Origin: Parabacteroides faecis
GTDB taxonomy: Bacteria > Bacteroidota > Bacteroidia > Bacteroidales > Tannerellaceae
Length of the DNA: 64,000 nucleotides
Direction of reading: 5' to 3'
Assembly: GCF_014647375.1 (NCBI RefSeq)
Contig: NZ_BMPB01000007.1
Coordinates: 248,001 to 312,000, forward strand
This document shows, in pieces, positions 28,491 through 37,740 of the stretch. The translations under genes were made by a program, and so were the position numbers. A model generated the notes under the pieces. The model had not been told where the DNA came from. It did no database searches and saw nothing but the letters and a program-made list of their open reading frames with translations. How positions within the stretch are numbered: the first letter of the stretch is position 1; the number at the start of each line of letters is the position of its first letter.

Positions 28491-30821
28491 TCATTTATTC
28501 TTTATACTTTCCACCGGATTGAGATTGGCAGCCTGGTAACTCTGGATAAATATCGTAACGAACGATACGAATAAACAAAACAGACCGGCTGCTATAAAAA
28601 TAAGCGGGCTCAATTCGATCCGGTAAGAATAATCGGACAACCATTGCTGCATGAATCGCCAGATGATCGGTGTAGCGATCACAAAAGCAATCAATACATA
28701 GACAAGGAAAGTACGGATCAGCCGGTATAATATCTGGGAATTGGTCGAGCCGAATACTTTACGCACCGCCACTTCCGATGAACGCTGCTGGATAAAGTAG
28801 GTCGACATAGCCAACAATCCCAGCAACGAGATCAGGATAGCGACGAAAGCAAAGATCGAAACGATCCGGGAAGTCCTTTCCTGTGCGGCAAATGATTCCT
28901 GTATCTGTGTATCTATATATTTCCCTTCAAAGCCGACATGGCCGATACGTTCATATATTTCCTGTATATCTTTATAGGATTCCACAGGATCGCCTTCTAC
29001 TTCCAGCAGTACATTATACGGGGTCCATTCTTTTATATCATTCCTAATCTGAAGGCTGACCGGCTTCTTCTGATACATGATATTCGATAACTGAAAATCT
29101 TTCACAACACCGGCAATAGGATATTCCTGCCCCCACACTTTGATGGAAGGAGAATCTTCCGGCAATTCCATTTCACGCATAGCCTGCTGGTTCAGATAGG
29201 TCTTTTTAGGACCGGCCAGATGATTATCACGTATTATCTCAATACCTAATATACTCAGAAAAGCCGTATCGGCCCTGAATACCTGGAAACTGACCTGCTT
29301 GCCATTGATCTCTTCCGTAGAATTATTCCCCCGGTTAAAAGGAGTGCCCTGTGAAAAAGCGATCCGCTTAACAGAAGCCAGTTGGCTCACCTCATTAGCG
29401 AATGTCTCTATATCTTTCTTACTTTTATAAGATTCGACCGGAACATCCATCACATTCGTCGTTTTATATCCCAACGGAGCATGTATGAGATGATTCACCT
29501 GTGCTACCATCGTGATCGAAGCTGCCACCAGGGCGATCGTGATCCCGTTCTGAAAAGTAATAAAAAACTTACTGAACACCATCTTGGTCTGCCGACGGAA
29601 AGTACCCCGCACCACTTCAATCGGCTTGGCATTGGAAATCACAATGGCAGGCAACAATCCTGCAAGTATACCGATCAGCAGAATGACAGCTACAGCCAGC
29701 AATACATAACCAGGGGTAACAAAGTCCGACAGATTTATACGGGCATTCAACAACTGAGAGGCATAAGGAGAGAAAAATATTGCCAGAAAGATACCCAACA
29801 GAAAAGAAATGAAAGTCATCAGGGTAGACTCCATGATCAGTCGCAGGAACAGGTCTCCTCTCGACGAGCCCAATAATCTGCGGGTAGCCATCTCTTTTGC
29901 CCGGAAAGCCGTCTGCGCCACAGTCAGATTAATATAGTTGATGATGGCAAACAGCAGGATAAGTATCCCCACCGAAAGCAGGATCATTACAAATTGCCAG
30001 TCCCCTTTAGCCAGTGTATAGGTACCCATATCCGAGAAATAAAAATCCTCCAGAGGATTCAGAAGCACCTTGCTGTAAATTCCTCTTTGATACATCCAGA
30101 ATACTTCTTTGAAATAAGCAACGATATCATCCGTTTTGGCAAGCAGGTCTGCTCCTTCCTTTACCATAATGAAATTGTTGACGGCTCCGGTATTATAGAA
30201 CTGGTCGCTGTCCATTTCCTCTTCCATATATTTGAGCTGTTTGATTCCCATCAGGATATCGCAATACGGAATCGTAGAGTTTTGAATGTCTTTCATGATC
30301 CCGTTCACCTGGATACGGATGGAATCGTTCACCTGAACGACCTGCCCTATCGGATCACTGTCGCTAAATACTTTGCGGGCAAAACTTTCGGAGATCACGC
30401 CATAGCCATCGGCATCCATCACATGATTGCGGTCGCCAACCAACAGCGGGAAAGAGAAGAAATCGAAGAAAGTCGTATCGGCGAACATTAATTCGGCATT
30501 GAAGTTTTTATCGGCTACCGTTACAGATGTATGATAGAATCCCCAGGGAGCGACCGGACATACTTTTTCTATTTCCGGATACCGTTCCTGCAAACGGTAG
30601 GCCAGCTTATAGGCCGATCCGGTATTGGCTTCGCTGCTTAACACGTAGATACGGTCGCCTTTCTCATGGTATTTGTCGGTAGACAATTCCTGTACCGAAT
30701 AAACAGCTATCAATATAACGAACATCAACGATACGGATAATCCGAAGATATCGATTGCCGTATAGGTTTTGTTCCGGCTTAGAAATTTGAAAAATGACTT
30801 AAAGTTTACCAGGTTATTCAT
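28491..30821 (-). CDS. MacB/FtsX-like ABC transporter permease, class B copy 5 (B5)
   Basis: A 776-aa protein starting MNNLVNFKSFFKFLSRNKTYTAIDIFGLS. First core NYINLTVAQTAFRAKEMATRRLLGSSRGDLF (motif near residue 310), loop RGTFRRQTKMVFSKFFITFQN, second core SSEVAVRKVFGSTNSQIL (near residue 687). It falls between the B1/B2 and B3/B4 pairs. Only class B gene transcribed alone: its own sigma-54 promoter lies upstream and the ATPase control region lies immediately downstream. Substrate unknown. Confidence 0.92.
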   Translation of the reverse strand: MNNLVNFKSFFKFLSRNKTYTAIDIFGLSVSLMFVILIAVYSVQELSTDKYHEKGDRIYVLSSEANTGSAYKLAYRLQERYPEIEKVCPVAPWGFYHTSVTVADKNFNAELMFADTTFFDFFSFPLLVGDRNHVMDADGYGVISESFARKVFSDSDPIGQVVQVNDSIRIQVNGIMKDIQNSTIPYCDILMGIKQLKYMEEEMDSDQFYNTGAVNNFIMVKEGADLLAKTDDIVAYFKEVFWMYQRGIYSKVLLNPLEDFYFSDMGTYTLAKGDWQFVMILLSVGILILLFAIINYINLTVAQTAFRAKEMATRRLLGSSRGDLFLRLIMESTLMTFISFLLGIFLAIFFSPYASQLLNARINLSDFVTPGYVLLAVAVILLIGILAGLLPAIVISNAKPIEVVRGTFRRQTKMVFSKFFITFQNGITIALVAASITMVAQVNHLIHAPLGYKTTNVMDVPVESYKSKKDIETFANEVSQLASVKRIAFSQGTPFNRGNNSTEEINGKQVSFQVFRADTAFLSILGIEIIRDNHLAGPKKTYLNQQAMREMELPEDSPSIKVWGQEYPIAGVVKDFQLSNIMYQKKPVSLQIRNDIKEWTPYNVLLEVEGDPVESYKDIQEIYERIGHVGFEGKYIDTQIQESFAAQERTSRIVSIFAFVAILISLLGLLAMSTYFIQQRSSEVAVRKVFGSTNSQILYRLIRTFLVYVLIAFVIATPIIWRFMQQWLSDYSYRIELSPLIFIAAGLFCLFVSFVTIFIQSYQAANLNPVESIKNK

Positions 30822-30881
30822 TTGATTCGTGTTTTTAATATTTTATACCAGTGTATGCTAAATGCATATAGCCTGTAAAGA

Positions 30882-30990
30882 ACCAAATAGTGTGCCAAAA
30901 CGAACAATCATCTGATATACAAGAAAAAGAGTCAGACAGAATTCAAAGAAAATGTCAAATTATTAGACAGTGGTGTAAATTAATTAGACA
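30882..30990 (-). promoter_or_regulatory. Sigma-54 promoter and paired RR1 enhancer sites for B5
   Basis: The minus-strand promoter at 30882-30897 reads TGGCACACTATTTGGT, with start near 30871 and a leader of about 50 nt. Palindromes are at 30953-30969 (TGTCAAATTATTAGACA) and 30974-30990 (TGTAAATTAATTAGACA), 21 bp apart, register 71 bp. Confidence 0.82.
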
Positions 30991-31010
30991 GTTAAGAGCA
31001 TAAAAATAAA

Positions 31011-31038
31011 GGCATTCCGCCTTCACAGGTGGAATACC
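31011..31038 (-). terminator. Intrinsic terminator after the ECF sigma operon
   Basis: Stem GGCATTCC / GGAATACC (one non-Watson-Crick pair) with inner segment CCTTCACAGG; on the minus strand followed by TTTATTTTTATG. It sits 20 bp past the stop of the exported protein gene and next to the B5 enhancer pair. Confidence 0.7.
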
Positions 31039-31058
31039 TTCCCTTATAGTACATTTTA

Positions 31059-31568
31059 TTAGTTACCGCCCATTGTTGTTATGGACATGGAGGCACTCTC
31101 TACATCATATTCATAATTCATAGTAGAACCAAAGTCAAAATCGAAATTCCCTGACTTTTTAGGATCATAATCAAAGCGTTCGATCTTGCTGACCGTTATT
31201 TTACCGGATTTGGAAACCGACAGGGAATAAGAGATATCGTTTTTCCCGCTTCCGAACCGGTAGAATGAAGGCAACAGTTTTCCGCTCTTCTTGTCATCGA
31301 TGATCTTATACGCCGCATCTTTGTCTTTCTCAAAGGCAGCTACAAATTCATCCAGCAGTTTCTGATTGTTTGAGAAAGTAACCGTTTTGATGATCTTCTC
31401 CGTTTTCTTCGTCTCCCGGTTCTTGTTATAGATCACGTTCATATCGATCGTATCCATATTCTCACACTTTTTCATAAGAGCGTTCAGGTGTTCCTGCGCC
31501 TTCAGACCTTCGGCCATACATCCCATTAAAAGGGCCACACACAATAAAATAGTTTTCTTCGCTTTCAT
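31059..31568 (-). CDS. Small exported protein of unknown function (DUF5024-like)
   Basis: A 169-aa protein with a clear signal peptide (about residues 1-25, hydrophobic core ending near GLKAQ). The mature part has alternating beta-rich and Lys/Asp-rich segments and no membrane helix. It resembles small exported Bacteroidales proteins that follow ECF sigma / membrane protein pairs, placed by memory in DUF5024; that name is tentative. It is third in a compact operon, 15 bp after the membrane protein gene. It could be the output or the signal partner of the sigma system. Function unknown. Confidence 0.85.
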   Translation of the reverse strand: MKAKKTILLCVALLMGCMAEGLKAQEHLNALMKKCENMDTIDMNVIYNKNRETKKTEKIIKTVTFSNNQKLLDEFVAAFEKDKDAAYKIIDDKKSGKLLPSFYRFGSGKNDISYSLSVSKSGKITVSKIERFDYDPKKSGNFDFDFGSTMNYEYDVESASMSITTMGGN

Positions 31569-31583
31569 ACCATTATTTATTAA

Positions 31584-32171
31584 TTATTTATATTCGCTAT
31601 ACAATATAGTTTTCATCTCCTGCCGGAAATATTTATTCGGATTATCCTCCAGTATTTTCCGGTAAGGGTTGGTTGCATTTATTTCCTGTTCCCGCAATTG
31701 CTTCTCTTTACGGCTCAGATAACCGGCAATCTGTTCGGCCTGCTCCTGCCTGTCTTCCACTTCACGGACCGTATATTCCAGTTCCGGCAAGATCTCATCC
31801 ATATTAGTAATGCGAACGCCATTACGGACTATATAACTTCCTTCGTAAGGATTGAACGGGTCCGGCTGCTCAGTCCGGAAAGTATAGACAAGAAACAATA
31901 ATATGGAAGCTGCTACACTGATGCCGACCCATAACCACTTTTTTACAGATTTCCAGGGGAAAGACCGTTCGTTTTCTACTATCTTTTCATGGAACTCTTC
32001 CTTAATACCCGTTTCAAAATAACCGAATACGGATCTGTAGGATTCCAACGCTTCAGGCACTTCGGGACTGTTGAAAAACGAATACAATTCCTGTTCTTCC
32101 GTATTGGAGGTTTCTCCATCAAAGAAACGTTCCAGTAATTCTTCTATATGTTTCTGTTTTTCTGTTTGCAT
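31584..32171 (-). CDS. Single-pass membrane protein, candidate anti-sigma factor
   Basis: A 195-aa protein with an acidic cytoplasmic N-terminus (about 78 residues), one TM helix at about 79-98, and a Gln/Glu-rich periplasmic tail. It follows the ECF sigma gene after only 4 bp. Position and topology match anti-sigma regulators, but I see no zinc-binding HxxxCxxC motif, and the tail lacks the usual FecR or TonB-interaction features. The anti-sigma role is therefore inferred from context. The N-terminal 40 residues (ELLERFFDGETSNTEEQELY) resemble the short helical segment at the start of many Bacteroidetes anti-sigma proteins. Confidence 0.82.
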   Translation of the reverse strand: MQTEKQKHIEELLERFFDGETSNTEEQELYSFFNSPEVPEALESYRSVFGYFETGIKEEFHEKIVENERSFPWKSVKKWLWVGISVAASILLFLVYTFRTEQPDPFNPYEGSYIVRNGVRITNMDEILPELEYTVREVEDRQEQAEQIAGYLSRKEKQLREQEINATNPYRKILEDNPNKYFRQEMKTILYSEYK

Positions 32172-32175
32172 ACTT

Positions 32176-32670
32176 TTACATCTTAAAAAATAATTCTTTT
32201 ACACGTCTTCTGGCACGTGAGAGATTCATCCGGACTGCTTCGGGAGTACTTCCGGTCAATGTCGCTATCTCTTCCACCTCATAACCGTCGACATGTTTCA
32301 TACGGAGAATGATCTGCTGAAGTCCGGGTAGCCGGTCGATGATACGCATCACCTGGTTCACGCTATCTTTCTGTTCCAGTTGAGAATAAGGAGTAACCTC
32401 GTCACTGATACTAACCGATTCGGTCAGTTGCTCCTTCTGCCGGAACTGGAACGATTTCAGGCGGTTCAGGCATAAATGCTTTGTCGTCTGCATCGCCAGC
32501 GCCTCTACACTATTATAATTGGAAAGTTCTTCACGAATATACCAGAGTTTAAGAAAAACTTCCTGTACCACGTCTTCGACCTCTTCCGGATCATCCAGCA
32601 GACGACGGGCACAACCGGCCAGTTTATCCCGTAAGGGCACTATTTCTATTTTGAACTGTTCTTTCTCCAT
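32176..32670 (-). CDS. ECF-type RNA polymerase sigma factor
   Basis: Start taken at the ATG at 32670 (MEKEQFKIEIVPLRDKL), giving 164 aa; a longer frame to 32703 adds 11 residues that do not fit the family. Region 2 contains EDVVQEVFLKLW and region 4 ends with VEEIATLTGSTPEAVRMNLS then RARRRVKELF, the typical ECF helix-turn-helix. It would direct transcription of its own operon and perhaps envelope genes elsewhere. It lies inside the permease array but carries no sigma-54 or RR1 sites, so it looks like an independently regulated insertion between B5 and C1. Confidence 0.92.
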   Translation of the reverse strand: MEKEQFKIEIVPLRDKLAGCARRLLDDPEEVEDVVQEVFLKLWYIREELSNYNSVEALAMQTTKHLCLNRLKSFQFRQKEQLTESVSISDEVTPYSQLEQKDSVNQVMRIIDRLPGLQQIILRMKHVDGYEVEEIATLTGSTPEAVRMNLSRARRRVKELFFKM

Positions 32671-32734
32671 TCTATTATAAAGACAATCGTGAAAAGAAAA
32701 CATAACATGATCAGAAAGAAAAAATGCAATTTAA

Positions 32735-32774
32735 ATAAAAAAAGCATCCGTACCTCCTACGAGGCGGATGCTTT
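32735..32774 (-). terminator. Intrinsic terminator after C1 (TolC1 operon)
   Basis: Stem AAAGCATCCG / CGGATGCTTT with inner CCTC / GAGG; on the minus strand it is followed by a run of seven T. It closes the TolC1-adaptor-C2-C1 unit about 30 bp after the C1 stop and insulates the ECF operon. Confidence 0.82.
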
Positions 32775-32805
32775 CCGGTTAAAAAGTAAATGATATAAAT
32801 ATATG

Positions 32806-35187
32806 TTATTCTGCTTTCAGGCTGTCGATCGGATTATCGTTCGCTGTTGCCCAGGCACGATACAATACGCAGCCGATAATAACGACATAAACAAATAATG
32901 CCGCGATTATAAAGATGAAAAAGTTCAGATGGATGCGTTCCGAGAATTTCTCCAGCCAGTCGGAGGCACTGATATAGGCAATCACTACACCGATCGTAAG
33001 AGCAGGAACGGCTATATAGGAGATGTCGCGCGAGATCATCCGGAGGATGCTGGCGGCAGTCGCACCGTTGACCTTGCGGATCGCTATCTCACGTCCGCGG
33101 CGGTTGGTTTCGTCGGCAGTATATCCCAGCAGGCCGATCAGCGCAATGATCAGGCAGACGATGCCGCTGATGAAGATGGAGTCGCGGAACTCACGGTCGC
33201 CCTGGTATTGCTGAGCCAGACTCATTTTATAGACAGAAGCTTCCACCACTTTATTCGGCATTGCATCTGTCAGGATCTGGTTAACCTGTGCGATATTGTC
33301 CGATGTCATATCGTGCATCTTTATCAGGATATTTTCCGTAGGGGCAATACCACCCGGCTTCATGTCGTAGAAGAAAACCGAGGCACGGGTATCGGGACCT
33401 TTGATGGAGCCGATACGGAAGTCATCATAGACACCGCAAATGGTGTATACCTGATTTCCATTACTATGTTCGGATATCATCACACCTTTACCAATAGCAC
33501 TTCCTGTCCAGCCCGCCACCTTCTCCATCTGTTCGACAAAACGACGGCTAACCATTATTTTATCGCCGTTAGCCTCACCCTGGCGGAAAGCGTGGCCCTC
33601 CAGAATAGGTATCTCCATCAGTTCAAAATAATTATCACCGACGCTGTACATATCGGCAATGTTAAACAGTTCGCGGTTATCACCCGGCAGACCGACATTA
33701 TTACCCGAAGGATATTTGAAAGGCAACTCGCAACTGGCCGACACCAGGTTGACCTGTGGCAGACGGCGCAGTTCGTCCATCGCCCGCTCACGCTCCTGGG
33801 CACTCACCCCGCGGGTATTACAAAAGATCAGATTCTCGTAAGCGTAGCCGGGATCACTCGATATCATAGCACCATACTGGCGGTTGATCGTGATCAATAA
33901 TGCCACCAGATAGGCCGTAGCGACAAACTGTACAAAAAGCAGGCACAGTTTCCAGTAACGCTTCGATTCTTTTACGCTGCGGAAAGCCGATGCCACCGGA
34001 ATACGCAGGAAGAGCCAGGTCGGCACCAGGCAGGTAACGGCGAATACAACGATACAGATACCCGACAGAATCGTCAAAGTAGGTACCGTAAACAGGGCAG
34101 ACAACGAAGCTGACAACAATTCCTCTACCTTCCCTTTACAAAGGATCAGCAGGAAAGCTCCCAGCAAGAGTGCCAACAACAGATGTAGCAAGGATTCGGA
34201 AAAGATCATTCCGAATATATTTTTACCCGAAGCTCCGTAACATTTATGTACCGCCACTTCCTTCGTACGTCCGATCAGTGTGGAGATAACGACTAGCACA
34301 TAATTGAGCACGGCTATAAGAATCAGGATCGTAGCCAGGAAGAGAAGCATGGCATTCATGTCTTTCACCTCCTTATCATTATTATGGATATCCTGCAACG
34401 GCGAGATGGTATAGAACAGATCGACACCGGCCTGTTTCAGCCCTTCCATGTCCTGGTTGCGCTCCTGCATACGGCGGATGGAGGGGGCAAGCCCTTCCGG
34501 ATCAGTGCCCGGAACCAGTTTCACGTAGGCGATGTAACGGTCGTTGCCCAGCCAGTTGGTCGTACTCCATTCCGGCATGCTTGCCAACGCTCCCAACACA
34601 TCATAACGCAAATGGCTGTTTTCAGGTATATCTTCAAATACACCGCCGATGGTTTGCGGAGAGTTACGGTTTGCTTCACGAACGAAGGTCTTACCGACCA
34701 CACTCCCTACTCCCCCCATTTTCTCGGCAAGAGAGCGTGAGATCATCACATAACCGGGACGGGCCAGGACATCTTTCGGATCGCCCACCAGAATCGGACG
34801 GGGGAATATATCGAAAAAGCTAGTATCGGCAAGCAGGATGGTCGCTTTATAAAATTGTTTCTCCGGCGACATGATCAGTTCATTGGCCGGTCCTATGCGG
34901 GTATAGCGCGTTGCGACTTCCACCTCCGGAACCTCCGCTTTCAAACCCGGAGCGATAGCACCGCTCACCTGTCCCCAGGTATCTTTCTTCCCGTCTTTGT
35001 TTAAGCCGGACTTGACCAGATAAATGCGGTCGTTGTCGGGATAAAAGTTATCGTACGAACGTTCGAAACATACTTTTGCAACCAACACCAGCCCCATTGC
35101 CAGCCCGACGGCAAGCGCCAGTATCTTAATCCCATTGTTCCTTCCCTTCTTAAACAGGGAACGGATTGCCATACTAAAATTCCTCAT
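32806..35187 (-). CDS. MacB/FtsX-like ABC transporter permease, class C copy 1 (C1)
   Basis: A 793-aa protein starting MRNFSMAIRSLFKKGRNNGIKILALAVGL. Class C has a distinct N-terminus (RSLFKKGRxNGIKI) and a distinct first core, GRTKEVAVHKCYGASGKNIF near residue 314, where a His replaces the usual Arg before the conserved Lys. Second core RGREIAIRKVNGATAASIL near residue 701. TM1 is about 20-41, the TM2-TM5 cluster about 275-445, the TM6-TM8 cluster about 680-780. It lies 11 bp after C2 and ends the operon with TolC1 and the adaptor. The direct operon link suggests class C forms the core tripartite exporter, with classes A and B as accessory permeases (inference). Confidence 0.92.
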   Translation of the reverse strand: MRNFSMAIRSLFKKGRNNGIKILALAVGLAMGLVLVAKVCFERSYDNFYPDNDRIYLVKSGLNKDGKKDTWGQVSGAIAPGLKAEVPEVEVATRYTRIGPANELIMSPEKQFYKATILLADTSFFDIFPRPILVGDPKDVLARPGYVMISRSLAEKMGGVGSVVGKTFVREANRNSPQTIGGVFEDIPENSHLRYDVLGALASMPEWSTTNWLGNDRYIAYVKLVPGTDPEGLAPSIRRMQERNQDMEGLKQAGVDLFYTISPLQDIHNNDKEVKDMNAMLLFLATILILIAVLNYVLVVISTLIGRTKEVAVHKCYGASGKNIFGMIFSESLLHLLLALLLGAFLLILCKGKVEELLSASLSALFTVPTLTILSGICIVVFAVTCLVPTWLFLRIPVASAFRSVKESKRYWKLCLLFVQFVATAYLVALLITINRQYGAMISSDPGYAYENLIFCNTRGVSAQERERAMDELRRLPQVNLVSASCELPFKYPSGNNVGLPGDNRELFNIADMYSVGDNYFELMEIPILEGHAFRQGEANGDKIMVSRRFVEQMEKVAGWTGSAIGKGVMISEHSNGNQVYTICGVYDDFRIGSIKGPDTRASVFFYDMKPGGIAPTENILIKMHDMTSDNIAQVNQILTDAMPNKVVEASVYKMSLAQQYQGDREFRDSIFISGIVCLIIALIGLLGYTADETNRRGREIAIRKVNGATAASILRMISRDISYIAVPALTIGVVIAYISASDWLEKFSERIHLNFFIFIIAALFVYVVIIGCVLYRAWATANDNPIDSLKAE

Positions 35188-35198
35188 ATTTATATCAT

Positions 35199-37583
35199 TT
35201 ATTCAGATTTCAAACTTTCCACCGGATTGGATACGGCAACCATCCAGCTACGATAGACAACGGTACCCAAAATAAGTAAAAGTACCCCTGCTACACTCAA
35301 CGTGAACACACCTGCATTCATCGATATCTTTTCGGCAAATTGCTGCAACCACTTCTCGCCTGCATAATAAGAGGCACCGGCTCCCAGCAACAAAGCGGGG
35401 AAAGCCATCCAGGTTACATCGGAAGCTATCAGCGAAAGGATATCCTTTTCCGTTGCCCCGTTGATCTTGCGAACAGCTATTTCTTTTCCGCGCCGGTTGG
35501 TTTCATCATTGATATACCCGATCAGCCCGATCAGAGTGATGATCAGCGTTACGATACCGCCCAGCATCACCGCGTTGCGGAAAAGGCGCGAAGAGTTATA
35601 CATATTTGCCATGCTGACACTGTAGGAAGATACAGGCATCTCCTTATCCGGCAAAGTGGCCTTGATGGTTTCGTCCAGCCGTGCCATATTCTCCTGCGAC
35701 ATTTTATTCAGTTTAATGACCAGCGTATTCTGCGGACGACCGCTATAAAACAGCGCCGAAGGTCCCATCAATTCGCTTCCGATAGCCCCGACACGGACAT
35801 CGTCGTACACGCCTGCTATCTCGAAATCGTTAGGTGTACCATGACCACTCACATATATTTTCTTTCCTACCACGCCGTCTTTCCAGTCGAGTGCCAAGGC
35901 CAGTTTGTCGGCCATCATCCGGCTGATCATTACCACGCGGGAAGAATCGGAATAAGAATGATCGAATGCTTTTCCCTGGATAACGGACATTTCCATCAGA
36001 GAGGTATAATTGGCATTCGCCCCGTAAAGGTCGGCGAAATGAATAATGGTTTCCTTTGTTCCCGGACGATAGACCATATCCCCTGAACCGCTAAAAGCAG
36101 GTAAGCTACTGCAAGTAGATACATCCTCCACCTCCGGAAGTTTTTTAAGCTCATCTATCAAGGCGCGGCGGGAAGAACTCGGTACACCTTCCATCCAACA
36201 ATAAGCCAGCCGTTCGTATTTATATCCCGGATTATCGTTTACCATCTTATTATATTGCAAACCGATCACTACCAGCAGACATACTAGGAAACCAACGGCC
36301 ATAAACTGGATAAATAACAACGCCTTCTTCCATGAACGGCGTGATTCTTTATAGGAGCGAAATACCGATGCTACCGGTATTTTCGAAAACAGTTGCGAAG
36401 GCAGTAATCCCGCCACTAAAAATACAATTACACAAACAGCCACCAGCATCAGAACGGTATCGACCGTAAACAGTGATAACAACGACGCACTGAGCAATTC
36501 TTCCACCATCTCACGCAAAGCCAGTATCAACAAAGCCGATATCCCCAGCGAGACAAGCAGGTTGAGAAAGGTTTCCGAAAAGATCATGTCCGAGATATTC
36601 CATCCGGATGCACCGTAACATTTATGTACGGCAATATCTTTCGAACGGGTTACCAGTGACGAGATCACCAGTAAGACGTAATTCATCAGGGCTGCAAAAA
36701 GGATAGCAAATGCAATAGCCACAAGCATGACAGCCATCCGTTTCGTGGCCGGCGACTTGGCGTAAAGCTCCTCCAGCGGACACAATGCCAGGGCGTAATC
36801 GATTCCCTGCTCTTTCAATTGAGCAGAGTCGACATGGCGGTCGAGCATCTCAGCCATCGGCTGCAACAGGTTTTCGGCACGAACACCGGATTGCAGACGA
36901 ACATACCCATTATAACTATCACCACCAAACCATTGATCGAGGTTCGTCCATCCCATAACCGTCTCGAAAGAGACCAGCGAAACCAACATGTTATATTTCA
37001 GATGGGTATTATCCGGTACTTCTTCAAACACTCCGCCGATCGTAAAAAGATGTCCGGGGAAAGAGGCGATTTCAAAAGTCTGTCCTACCACATCTTTTCC
37101 ACCGCCTATCTTAGCAGCTATCTTTTCGGATACAAGGGCATACAATGGACGCGAAAGAGTCTCCTTCGCATTACCGGCCAACACTTTACGGGGAAGGACA
37201 TCAAAGAAGTACTGGTCTGCCATTACAAAGTTACCGGTATATTTTTTCTTATCGGAAGTAGTAAAAAGATACTCCCCTATTACATTGGCACAGGTAGCCG
37301 ATTCCACACCGGGTATTTCTGCTTTCATCCCCGGCGGAACACCTCCACTTACATGCGGATATCCTTCTATTTTCTTCTCTCCTACAGATACATTTTCCTG
37401 TATGGCAAAAACACGATCCGACTCGGGATAGAAATTATCATAAGACAGTTCGAAACATACTTTAGCAATCAACACCAAGCCCATGGCCAAGCCAACACCT
37501 AATGAAACTATTTTAATTCCATTATGTCTTCCTTTCTTAAAAAGGGAACGAAAAGCAATATGTACATTCTTCATTGTGGTCAT
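35199..37583 (-). CDS. MacB/FtsX-like ABC transporter permease, class C copy 2 (C2)
   Basis: A 794-aa protein. ATG at 37583 (MTTMKNVHIAFRSLFKK) or 37574 (MKNVHIAF) are both possible; the second aligns better with C1. First core TRSKDIAVHKCYGASGWNIS, second core RGKEIAVRKINGATEKDIL. Class C shares the CFExSYDNFYP junction after TM1. The 157-bp gap before it, after the adaptor gene, is occupied by an inverted-repeat element (37634-37723) with no new promoter visible, so read-through from the TolC1 promoter is assumed. Substrate unknown. Confidence 0.91.
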   Translation of the reverse strand: MTTMKNVHIAFRSLFKKGRHNGIKIVSLGVGLAMGLVLIAKVCFELSYDNFYPESDRVFAIQENVSVGEKKIEGYPHVSGGVPPGMKAEIPGVESATCANVIGEYLFTTSDKKKYTGNFVMADQYFFDVLPRKVLAGNAKETLSRPLYALVSEKIAAKIGGGKDVVGQTFEIASFPGHLFTIGGVFEEVPDNTHLKYNMLVSLVSFETVMGWTNLDQWFGGDSYNGYVRLQSGVRAENLLQPMAEMLDRHVDSAQLKEQGIDYALALCPLEELYAKSPATKRMAVMLVAIAFAILFAALMNYVLLVISSLVTRSKDIAVHKCYGASGWNISDMIFSETFLNLLVSLGISALLILALREMVEELLSASLLSLFTVDTVLMLVAVCVIVFLVAGLLPSQLFSKIPVASVFRSYKESRRSWKKALLFIQFMAVGFLVCLLVVIGLQYNKMVNDNPGYKYERLAYCWMEGVPSSSRRALIDELKKLPEVEDVSTCSSLPAFSGSGDMVYRPGTKETIIHFADLYGANANYTSLMEMSVIQGKAFDHSYSDSSRVVMISRMMADKLALALDWKDGVVGKKIYVSGHGTPNDFEIAGVYDDVRVGAIGSELMGPSALFYSGRPQNTLVIKLNKMSQENMARLDETIKATLPDKEMPVSSYSVSMANMYNSSRLFRNAVMLGGIVTLIITLIGLIGYINDETNRRGKEIAVRKINGATEKDILSLIASDVTWMAFPALLLGAGASYYAGEKWLQQFAEKISMNAGVFTLSVAGVLLLILGTVVYRSWMVAVSNPVESLKSE

Positions 37584-37633
37584 CTTTTATAGGTTGTTTA
37601 TTTCAGTAAAATAATGCGCTAAAGTTGCTAGTT

Positions 37634-37723
37634 GACAGTTGACAAGTGACAGTTGACAGTTATTTCGGCTTTCAGCCGATTTATTTACCGAGCGCGAAGC
37701 CTAACTGTCACTTGTCAACTGTC
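37634..37723. repeat. Inverted-repeat element, copy 1 of the TGACAGTTGACA-type family
   Basis: The ends 37634-37654 and 37703-37723 are perfect 21-bp inverted copies built from the units TGACAGT, TGACAAG and TGACAGT. The arms enclose a small hairpin TCGGCTTTCAGCCGA (37665-37679). Further half-units flank the ends. The same end sequence recurs at 62385-62499. No coding capacity. It lies in the gap between the adaptor and C2, so it is transcribed and could fold into a long stem in the mRNA. Confidence 0.7.
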
Positions 37724-37740
37724 ACCTGTCACCTGAAATA

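Noticed and set aside
32671-32703. Eleven-residue extension of the ECF sigma factor
   Set aside because: The ATG at 32670 gives the usual ECF N-terminus; the extension has no family match.
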